A stretch of DNA of 35,291 bases. Source: Paratrimastix pyriformis (taxonomy: Eukaryota; Preaxostyla; Paratrimastigidae). The stretch lies in assembly GCA_027972325.1 (NCBI GenBank), contig JAPMOS010000281.1:1-35291 (forward strand). The letters are read 5' to 3'. Positions 28,344 through 35,291 of this stretch are shown in pieces. Every line of letters begins with the position of its first letter. Positions within the stretch are counted from its first letter, which is position 1. Made by a program: the position numbers and the translations under genes. The notes below the pieces were generated by a model, which was not told where the DNA came from, ran no database searches, and saw only the letters and a list, made by a program, of their open reading frames with translations.

Positions 28344-29800
28344 CTTCCCCGGCACTATTCTCAGTTCAACACGATTTACGCAGGGCTATGGCCTGCGAAA
28401 TCACTGCGGTGAATGATGATCTGGACGACGCAACCATTGCTTTTATTGAAAAACATGCTTCTATTCTTGATGAAGAAGATCCATTTCTGTGCTTTATTGA
28501 CGAGCTCGACGATCATCGAGCTATCTTCCGGAGCATGGACCAGCTGAGCCGTCTTTCCTTCACTTCTACCATGATCCCTGAGTTTGGCAAACTTTTTGGG
28601 TATTTGGTGGCCTCTGAGAAGCGCATCCCGTCGACCAAGTTGCTTCAGCGCATCAGTTTGAGCATTCTACGGTCGGCGGGGGGCGATCAATCTCTGTGCT
28701 GCCAAAAGCTTGCGCAATTGATTCAATTCATTTGTGGTGCCACCATTTTCAATTTGGAGTCTTCCAGCAAGCCCGTTACTGTATCGCGAGTATCGATGGC
28801 GACCCCCGTTCCCGCCCGACCTGTGGCTTCGGTGAACCCGTCCACTGCTTCGCCGCAATCCGGCCTGTGTCCAAAGTCACCGAGCACTGTCAAACAGCCT
28901 CCCGGAAAAGTGACCGCACATTGCATCGACCCCTCAGCTGCCCCGCTTCAGCTTGGAGGTGGTACGAGTCGGCCACGTCCGCCATCCCCTGAACCTTCGC
29001 CAGCAAAGAAGAAGGACAGGGTTGAGGAGAAGGCTGACAGCAATCCTTTTGCTGTGCGCCCTGCTGTTGCCCACCAGCAGCCCGCGCCGGTCGGGAATCC
29101 GTTCGCCAGGGTGCCGCCCCCAGCCCCCACTGCATCTGCAGCAGCCCCCACTGCATCTGCACCAGCCCCCACTGCATCTGCAACTCCCACTGTGGCCCCT
29201 GCCCATGCCCCTGCCCCTGCCCCTGCCCCTGCCCCTGCCCATGTTGCCCCTGCCCATGTTGCCCCTGCCCATGCTGCCCCTGCCCATGCTGCCCCTGCGC
29301 TTGTCCCTGCCCCAGCGCAAGGGCTTCTTGCCACGCCGAAGGGAGCCTCGCTCTGCCCCACGGATCTGGGGTTGAAGGGGAGCGGGGCGGCTCGAGTGCC
29401 CGCGGGACCGGACGGGCCGCGGAGGCGGGACTTTGGATGGTGGATCCGCCAACAACACGCCCCGATGTTCGTGTTCCGCACCAGTACCAGATGGTACATG
29501 GGGACGCGGATGCCCAACGCCCAAGAAGTCCCAATGTAAGGGAATTGTGTTCCTTTCGGTTCAATCTTTTGTCCCGTTGTTCAGTCTTTTCCCTGATTTA
29601 TCTCCTCGATCCACCCTATTCCTTGGTCCCCTCCCCCGTTCTTTTCTACCTCTCCCTGTCACCATAGCCCCCGCCCTAGCCCTAGTTGCCCGCAGAATTG
29701 CGGGGACATGGGAGGGACTGGGGTCATGTTACCGGCTTCGGCCGGAATCGGGAGTTTTGCATCTCTATGTTGCAAACATGTATGACACACACACACACAC
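28344..29800 (+). mobile_element. Retroposon B: near-identical second copy of retroposon A
   Basis: The element runs from CTTCCCCGGCACTATTC to (AC)8 with its own 10-bp duplications. From GGCACTATTC onwards I find no difference from copy A over about 1.3 kb; differences are confined to the first few bases and to four small indels or substitutions in the last ~110 bp (29675-29735). The different duplications prove two separate insertions rather than one misassembled copy. The host sequence is the gag-like ORF of DIRS-2. Confidence 0.9.
28388..29539 (+). CDS. Retroposon B protein, unknown function (same as A)
   Basis: The 383-aa product reads the same as that of copy A: acidic helical head, NPFAV segment, Ala/Pro repeat zone (29198-29310) and Trp-rich end. 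The frame is open upstream to 27434, but that extension lies in antisense DIRS-2 DNA outside the duplication and is not part of the gene. An unbroken ORF in two separate insertions supports recent mobility of a coding element. Confidence 0.8.
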   Translation: MACEITAVNDDLDDATIAFIEKHASILDEEDPFLCFIDELDDHRAIFRSMDQLSRLSFTSTMIPEFGKLFGYLVASEKRIPSTKLLQRISLSILRSAGGDQSLCCQKLAQLIQFICGATIFNLESSSKPVTVSRVSMATPVPARPVASVNPSTASPQSGLCPKSPSTVKQPPGKVTAHCIDPSAAPLQLGGGTSRPRPPSPEPSPAKKKDRVEEKADSNPFAVRPAVAHQQPAPVGNPFARVPPPAPTASAAAPTASAPAPTASATPTVAPAHAPAPAPAPAPAHVAPAHVAPAHAAPAHAAPALVPAPAQGLLATPKGASLCPTDLGLKGSGAARVPAGPDGPRRRDFGWWIRQQHAPMFVFRTSTRWYMGTRMPNAQEVPM

Positions 29801-29810
29801 TCAAGGTGGG
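29801..29810. repeat. Right target-site duplication of retroposon B
   Basis: Exact copy of 28334-28343 directly after the CA tail. Confidence 0.9.
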
Positions 29811-30090
29811 AGTTAATCACCTCAGCCGACCACGGCAGGCGCGCCGGGTCGGGGTACTGGGCAAGCATGGCAGGCTGCCCGCCGGCGCCCGCCCGGTCGG
29901 CCGCAGCTTTGGCCGACCAAGTCTTAAGCTTGCCCCACGAGACATAGGGCTCCAAGGTCTGGCGGAGCCGGGCGGAGTCGAGGGCGATTTCGACTTCAAG
30001 TTGTTCTTGGAGTGCGGTCAAGAAGTTGACCGCATCATCCAGAGGGGCAGGAGGTGGGCAAGGGCCTCCTCGCCCGCTCCTCATTCCCAC
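29811..30090 (-). pseudogene. DIRS-2 gag-like ORF, N-terminal part
   Basis: The minus-strand protein has DDAVNFLTALQEQLEVEIAL, then LRQTLEPYVSWGKLKTW and YPDPARLPWSAEVI, a compact helical piece. It is separated from its Arg-rich C-terminal part by retroposon B, which carries the duplication found on both sides. Confidence 0.55.
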
Positions 30091-30429
30091 CCGCCAGCCC
30101 CACCAGCATCGGGAGCAGCGACTTCCGGTGGCCTAGAACAGTATTTCCGGTTTTGTATGGACGGGGCGTCGACAAGAACCCAGAGTGCACAGGGCGTTCA
30201 TGAACGGGGGTGAGCGAGAGCCGGTTTTGGGGATCCTCTGGGAGAAAACTGGTAATGCACGCAGCCCTCTCCCCCCCCCCCCCCCCGAGCCCGATTATCC
30301 GGCCCCTCCAACGATTTCACCCCCCACCCCTCCTCGAGCATTCGTATAAGATCATTTTTGTTTTGCAGAAAACCGGACCGGAAAACTGCGGGACGGGGGC
30401 GGTGGTGGGGATGGTGGGGTTGGGGTGTT
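30091..30429. other. Spacer between DIRS-2 and the integrase region, with a 16-C run
   Basis: No gene is seen. It contains an uninterrupted run of 16 C at 30271-30286 and probably the untranslated 5' end of DIRS-2. The integrase gene ends at its left border side near 30430. Confidence 0.45.
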
Positions 30430-31902
30430 TTATTCTGGGGGCGCGTGACGCCGGCGATCAACGACGGGGACCAGAGCGCCTCCCGCAGCAGGGAGCGGGG
30501 CATCGAAGGTGGCATCGTAAGGCCGCAGCTTGTTGCGCCCGTAGACCTTGGGAATGCCCGGCTTGACCCGATCCTCAAACTCGATGACGTAGGTGCCGTT
30601 ACGCATGCGTTCCGCCACCCTCCCGGACCAGCAGAACCTGCCAATGCCGGGCCGGCGCCATTTGGCAGGCGGGGCGACCATGACGCGAGTCCCCTCCTCG
30701 ATGGTCTCTTGGTCCTTGTTGCGGCGCCGCTCAATGTAGCCGTACTCGCGGTGCCGGTAGAACGCCACGGCCTCCTTGATTTGGCGCACCTCCGCGGCCG
30801 TCAGGTTGGCGAACTTGTCCGGCAGCTGGGCCATGTCGCCCAGTTGTTCGTACTCGGGGAGGTAGAGCGCCATCATCACAACCGGGCGTTGCTGGAAGAC
30901 CGAAGAAACCGTGGCCGTGTTGTACAGGTGCACGGCGGGCTGCAGGAAGGGCTGCCACGGCAGCTCGCGGTTGGTGGCCGGCACGATACGCATCTTCATC
31001 ACCCGGTTCTTGATCTTCTTGACGGCGTTCTCGGCCTTCCCATGAGACTGGGGGTAGTACGGCCTCGACCGGTGGTGCTCCATGTGGACCCCGGGCAGCA
31101 GGTTCTTGTTCCTGAGCGGGTTGATGACTGTGAAGAGCAAATCCGAAACGCACAGAACAGACGCGATCCACTCGGCCACGCGCTGGTTGACGAACTCGGT
31201 CCCATTGTCGGTCACGATCCGGGTGGGGAGCAGATTGGGCTCGTCGCTGGTGAACACACGACTGAGAAGGTCGGTCACCTCCTGCCCGGTGGCCTTCGTC
31301 TCCCATGTCGCGGCGGCCCACATGTAGCTCGTGAAGTGGTCCACCAGGACGCAGAACGCGCGAGGCGGCTGGCAGCTCATCTCGAAGCCGCCGCAGTCGA
31401 GCTCGACCACCTCGAGGGGCCGGTTGACCACCAAGGCGTGGTACTTGGGATGCTCGTACGTGGGCCGGACGCTCTGGCACTGGCCACACGTCCCGATGAT
31501 GTCCCGCGCAAGCTGATCCACGCCATGAATGTAGAAGAGGCCCTTCGAGGAGGCAATCAGGGCATCTCGGTTGAGGTGCCCCTGCTGGACATGCAAGCGC
31601 CGCAGCAAGCGCACACGGCGGGCAAGCGGGTAGATCACGGGCACCCAGATGGGCCGATCGCGGATCTCGTGGTCGAAGCGGAGCCGCTGCAGAACTCCCC
31701 GCTCGACGCGGTACAACCCTTCATTGGCGTGTTTTAGACAGTTCGACCGGTAACTGCGTGATCCTTCCCGAACTGGAAAAATGAGACAAAGGGGGGCATT
31801 GATCATGACCCGAAAAACCAAAACAGACGTTCCACCCCGGTAAGGATCAGGTGGATCCCCGCGCCGTCCGGTCGTAGCTTCCATAATCTGCCACATCACC
31901 AT
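30430..31902 (-). pseudogene. HHCC/DDE integrase of a Ty3-like or Ginger-like element (fossil)
   Basis: The minus-strand product has a zinc-binding head (LHVQQGHLNRDALIAS, then GTCGQCQSV), a DDE core (VVELDCGGF, RIVTDNGTEF, PQSHGKAENAVKK) and an SH3-like tail (GRFCWSGRVAERM, VYGRNKLRPYD). This is the retroviral-type integrase fold used by Ty3 elements and the related Ginger DNA transposons. The second Asp and the Glu lie about 58 residues apart, wider than the usual 35. A 63-bp GT-AG intron candidate (31773-31835, polypyrimidine tract before the AG) lies near the start. No reverse transcriptase, protease or long terminal repeat is seen nearby, so the element type is unsettled. Treated as a fossil; the frame itself looks largely open. 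Confidence 0.75.
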
Positions 31903-32077
31903 CGTCTGCTGCTACATCAACCACGACGTCAATCTCGGCGGCTTCTGCGGGGTCCAGGTCTCCAAGGGCTGGCTCTTCGGCCTCCTCATGTGCCGCCTCG
32001 TCACCATCACCACCTCCGAAAAATAACTCCTCCTCAGGAAGCGGTGGAGGGAGGTCGTCAACTTCGATTGGCTCCAT
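31847..32077 (-). CDS. Acidic hypothetical ORF upstream of the integrase
   Basis: The 76-aa frame is extremely acidic: VDDLPPPLPEEELFFGGGDG, then EAEEPALGDLDPAEAAEID and ending DYGSYDRTARG. It overlaps the start of the integrase frame. It may be a low-complexity N-terminal extension of the integrase joined by splicing, or a separate small ORF. No family recognised. Confidence 0.3.
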   Translation of the reverse strand: MEPIEVDDLPPPLPEEELFFGGGDGDEAAHEEAEEPALGDLDPAEAAEIDVVVDVAADDGDVADYGSYDRTARGST

Positions 32078-32279
32078 ATCAGAGGCGCCACAGGAGTGGC
32101 TATCACCCTGGTCATGCAGCCCGTCCAGCGAGCACTACTCCCGGTCCCAGACCCCTCCGGGTCCCGATCCCGCCCCGGTGGCTTGTTGTTCAATCGAGGC
32201 AATTTCTCGATGTATCGTGTTTCTTAGAAAGAAACAAACCAAAAAAAAATCAGGATCGAAAAGAGGATTGTATTACAAG

Positions 32280-33500
32280 TTACGGCAAGTCCTCGATTTC
32301 CTCGGGCTGAAGGTCCGCGCCCAAAGCATCCGGACTGAGCGGGTCCAGCAGCGGGTTGAGCTCGTCGGAAGGAGGAGGCCACTGATAAGGCTGATCATCG
32401 GGAGCGGGGATGAGGGGGCCCTCTTGGTCATCTTGAAGCTCGAAGGCCTGCTCTTGTTGTTGTTGCTCGGCGGTGGTGGTCTGCTCGGAGGCCTGCTGTT
32501 CTTGTAGAGCCGGGGCAGGTTCTTCTTGAGGGGAGCAGAGGAAGATGCAGGTCCCATTCGTCGACAGGGGTGCAACGACGTTGCAAAGCTCCGTCTCGTG
32601 GGCTTCGAGGGGCAGGTATGCTTCGTCCTGCCGGTGCACCAGCACCGGAGGCACGTGGCCGATCATGAGGCTCTCCACTGCAGGCGCCCGGTCAATTAGA
32701 TCAACGCGCGTTCCGGTGGCCTCTGCCGCCAAGAGAGCTGGCCCACAGCCGCAGAAGCAGTCCAACACAGGGCCCGGCCCTCCGTAGCGGCGGAAGAGGT
32801 AGACGTAAAGATCGGCCGGCTTGGCGAAGCGGGCCTGCCCCGCCTGGTGCCGCAGGTAGACCGCGTTGGTGCGCGGGTTGGCCCGGGCGTTCATCTCGGC
32901 CAACTTCGCACTCGGAGAAGGGCACAGTACATCCCAGCGCCAGTTGACGGGCCCCTCGTGGCCTCGCTGGAAGACCTCGATGGGCAGCTCCACCTCCTCA
33001 GGGCGGGGGCTCCCGGTGAGAGCGACGGCCGGGGTTGGCCTCCTCGAGGTAATCTGCGCGAAGAAGTGATGAAGAAGGACAAGTTAAAACCAATTGTCTC
33101 GTGAAGGGAATGAATCACGGACTTCCCCAGATGGCACGAATTCGGTGATCGCTCACGAAATTGAAGCACTCGAGAGCCGGCGTCCATTGCTGGGACAGGT
33201 TGGCCTCGGTATCCATCACAATGATGGTACCATTGGGGCAATGAACGAGTCGAGGTACTGGGCCAGGGATCCGTAGTCCGGGGTGGGTCTGTCTCGAGGG
33301 TCGTCGGTAATGCCCCAGGGAGCATCCAACACGGCCAAGGTATACAGTGTCTATTGAATGAAACGAGGATGTTAGTGGGGATCCAACAAGTTGGAAACTG
33401 CAGACACGGCCGGGATTATCCTTCGCGCGAAACAAGATCGCTTCGGCATCCCCGCAGTAGAACCGGGCCAAGGTTTTCCCATGAGGGATCGTGGCCCTCC
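32280..33500 (-). pseudogene. Permuted (beta-class) DNA amino-methyltransferase gene region with intron candidates
   Basis: Reading minus, motif IV comes first (LAVLDAPWGITDD near 33310, then a DYGSLAQYLDSF helix and GTIIVMDTEA). Later comes the motif X-like KPADLYVYLFRRYGG, and then motif I, PVLDCFCGCGPALLAAEATG (about 32700-32770), with an acidic residue after the next strand (VDLIDRAP). The order IV-X-I and the 'DpFcGsGttl.AA' style are those of beta-class N4-cytosine/N6-adenine DNA methylases. A Glu/Gln-rich tail follows and ends at 32280. A convincing intron is 33351-33405 (55 bp: GT, CTAAC branch site, pyrimidines, AG); a second candidate is 33054-33122. The locus does not read as one clean frame. 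It may belong to the integrase-bearing element or to the host. Confidence 0.6.
33351..33405 (-). other. Candidate 55-bp GT-AG intron in the methyltransferase region
   Basis: On the minus strand it begins GTCTGCAGTT, has CCCACTAACATC about 22 bases before the end, and closes with TTTCATTCAATAG. Splicing here would place the DAPWG-containing exon directly after the preceding one in phase. Confidence 0.55.
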
Positions 33501-33660
33501 GCGGGTGCGGAAAGCAGCTGGGGGCCGGAACGAGGCGCAGCGGACGCGGGCTTGGTGGTGGCCTGGGCGACTGACGCTGCTGCGGTGGCTTGGAGTGTTG
33601 TTGCTGGGCCTGGGCCGGGGTCTGGGGTTGAGGCTGAGCCGGCTGGGGCTGAGGCGACGG

Positions 33661-33770
33661 CTTGGCCTGGGGGCGGGCTGCGGCGGCTTGGCCTGGGGCG
33701 GGCTGCGGCGGCTTGGCCTGGGGGCGGGCTGCGGCGGCTTGGCCTGGGGGCGGGCTGCGGCGGCTTGGCC
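33661..33770. repeat. 26-bp tandem repeat, about four units
   Basis: CTTGGCCTGGGGGCGGGCTG plus six bases repeats with starts at 33661, 33687, 33712, 33738 and 33764 (spacing 26, 25, 26, 26). On the minus strand it encodes Pro/Gln/Ala-rich linker; because 26 is not a multiple of three the reading frame rotates from unit to unit. Confidence 0.8.
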
Positions 33771-33789
33771 TGGCTGGCTCGGGGCTTGG

Positions 33790-35291
33790 CTTTGGGCTCG
33801 GGCTCGGGCACCGGTTTCGACGAAGGCTGGGCTTCCTCGGTGGCCGACTCCGGTGGGAGTGCGCAGGCCTTGACCTCATACTCGTCATCGGCCTCCGCCG
33901 CCTTGGCCTCGGCTTCGGAGGTCGGCTCGGCTTGGGAAAGAAGCGCCTTCAGGGTGGCCCGCTTGGCCGGCTCTGACTTCGGCGGCTCTGGGTGCTCGGA
34001 GGCGGCTTCCTCCCGGAGTGCCCGCCTTTCCTCACGTAGTTCCCGGTCGACGGTCTTCAGCATGCGCTTGCTGGCACGGGGATGTCGTGGTGGCCCATCT
34101 CCTCCCAGAGCCGGGCGTACGGGCAGTGCTCGGGCATCAGGTAGTCCTGCATTGCCGGTGGCAGTTGTGCCGCGCACCACCAGCCAGTAGCCGAGGACCA
34201 ACTCGAACTCGGAGACGCCGGCCGTCCATGAAGGTGATCTCCTGGGGCATGTTGCCAACGTCCGTCTCGTTGAGGCGCTCGAACGGGCAGCCCAGCTCAC
34301 CCAGCTCCTCGGAGAAGGCCGGGAGTCGAACCTTGCCCTTGCGGAATGGGAAGGGCCGCACGTTGAGGCAGTTCATGAAGGCAAAGGTCTCGGTCCGGAC
34401 GAGATGGCACCGCAGGATCTGGGCGGCCTCGTCGGGGGCAGGTAGAGGACGGGGGTGGTCTCCGGCGGCCACCTCAGCTGCATCGTGGGCCTCGAGCAGC
34501 ATGAAGGTCTGCTCGGCCTGCCGAATGGGCTTCTTGAGATCGGCCGCTGCAGTAGAGGTGGCCTCAGAACCACTGAACGACCCCTCCAACATGGCGCGAG
34601 CAAGCCACCGATTCATCTCCGCATCCCTGGCCTGGCGGGCAGGACGTGAGCGGCAGCGTGGAAATGGTTGGTGCATGCGGACCTCAAAGATGCGCCACAG
34701 GTTCGTGGCTGACGGCTGTCGCTCAACCGGGAGCTGGGAGAGGGCACACAGCATCTCCAGGGAGAAGCACTCCAGAATCTTCACAAGCTTGGCCGGGGCG
34801 TCTTCGCCTTTGGGGAAGTGCAGCTCCTTGAGGGCGGGTTCCAAATGTGTGGCAAGTCAGGATCCTCACGGATGTAGCGCTTGGGGCCTGATAAGGGCGG
34901 GGAGGTGGGGTGATGATAATCAAGAGACGGGAGACGACAGACTTGGAGGGATGCACGCTTGAGGTTCAGCAGGACGTCGAAGGTGCTGCTTCCAAACCGC
35001 GCGTCGTGAGTAAGCAGGTTGACCCGATGTTGCAGCTCGAGCATGGCCTCCGGATCGAGTGTTGTGTAACGGCCACGTCGATGTAGTCCTCCTTCAGGTG
35101 CTGTGCAGGGAGGTGCGTTGTTATGAGGGCGGAGACAACGTGCAAGAGACCTGCCGGATCTGGGGGTGTAGCTTGAGCTTCTCCACCCTTTGGCGAAGCT
35201 CGGTCCGCTGTTCTGCGGTGATCTCGGGCGGCAACTCGGAGACCCGGCGCGGGTCCACGATGATGCGCGCAACCTGGAACCTGGGGCACGA
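33790..35291 (-). pseudogene. Unrecognised minus-strand coding region running off the window
   Basis: Several minus-strand pieces have the look of real protein: RIIVDPRRVSELPPEITAEQ near the window end, DPEAMLELQHRVNLL with FGSSTFDVLLNLKRASLQV, PAKLVKILECFSLEMLCALS, FAFMNCLNVRPFPFRKG, and RMLKTVDRELREERRALREE leading into a Glu/Pro-rich linker and the 26-bp repeat. The pieces lie in different frames; introns, damage or both may explain this. No family is recognised. It lies directly upstream, in the same sense, of the methyltransferase region, so it could be the 5' part of the same gene or element. Confidence 0.4.

Larger units (their letters stand above)
24548..30100 (-). mobile_element. DIRS-type tyrosine-recombinase retrotransposon 2 (fossil), split by retroposon B
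   Basis: Minus-strand order is gag-like ORF with an Arg-rich tail, reverse transcriptase, RNase H, methyltransferase-like domain and tyrosine recombinase, which is a complete DIRS set. Retroposon B sits inside the gag-like part. The 3' side is followed by a large inverted repeat. The element is broken at several places but all domains are recognisable, so it is not very old. It is clearly a different family from DIRS-1: residues around every motif differ. Confidence 0.88.

Noticed and set aside
27434-28387. Apparent 700-aa fusion protein ending in the retroposon B protein
   Set aside because: The N-terminal part is antisense DIRS-2 DNA outside the target duplication; the open frame is accidental.
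30271-30286. 16-C run as a retroposon 5' end
   Set aside because: Retroposons A, B and C start with C-runs, but no GGCA, ORF, hairpin or CA tail follows here.

Overview
The window reads as a repeat-dense, gene-poor stretch of a microbial eukaryote nuclear genome. The evidence is the pile-up of tyrosine-recombinase (DIRS-type) retrotransposons, a non-LTR element (LINE), short candidate GT-AG introns of 55-69 bp (one with a CTAAC branch site), UUCG-capped hairpins with (CA)n tails, and GC-rich DNA with no bacterial operon structure. I recognise no certain host housekeeping gene and cannot name the species.

Layout. (1) 1-5900: an AT-rich island that looks like part of an endogenous large DNA virus or polinton-like virus: a DUF5767-like gene region, a small membrane protein, a trimeric-fibre region with a peptidase S74 chaperone, and an opposite-strand DUF5871-like protein. 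A non-coding flank with a ~127-bp tandem repeat follows. (2) 5920-13246: one plus-strand LINE, purine-rich on the sense strand and frame-shifted several times. It has an unusual N-terminal protein with a ubiquitin-specific-protease-like fold, then endonuclease, reverse transcriptase, RNase H and zinc knuckle, and a C-terminal domain resembling PCIF1-type adenine methyltransferases. (3) 13247-14713, 21565-23024 and 28344-29800: three ~1.46-kb members (C, A, B) of a retroposon family that I do not recognise. Each carries one ORF, starts with a C-run plus GGCA, ends in a CGGCTTCGGCCG-type hairpin plus (CA)n, and is flanked by a 10-11 bp target-site duplication. A and B are almost identical; C is an older relative. 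A fourth, solo tail (D) ends at 15154. (4) 15160-21300 and 24548-30100: minus-strand DIRS-like fossils, with gag-like pieces, RT/RNase H/methyltransferase and tyrosine recombinase parts, and several perfect 35-46 bp inverted repeats. (5) 30430-35291: a minus-strand HHCC/DDE integrase region next to a region encoding a permuted (beta-class) DNA amino-methyltransferase, and an unrecognised coding region.

How it fits together: elements are nested. Retroposon B sits in the gag-like part of the second DIRS element, and retroposon C sits in a Tc1/mariner-like fragment just past the LINE stop codon. All LINE-type elements point plus and all DIRS/integrase elements point minus. The best candidate for an undescribed system is the A/B/C retroposon family, possibly mobilised in trans by a LINE that recognises the shared hairpin-(CA)n tail. 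Second is the LINE that appears to carry both a deubiquitinase-like and an adenine-methyltransferase-like domain.
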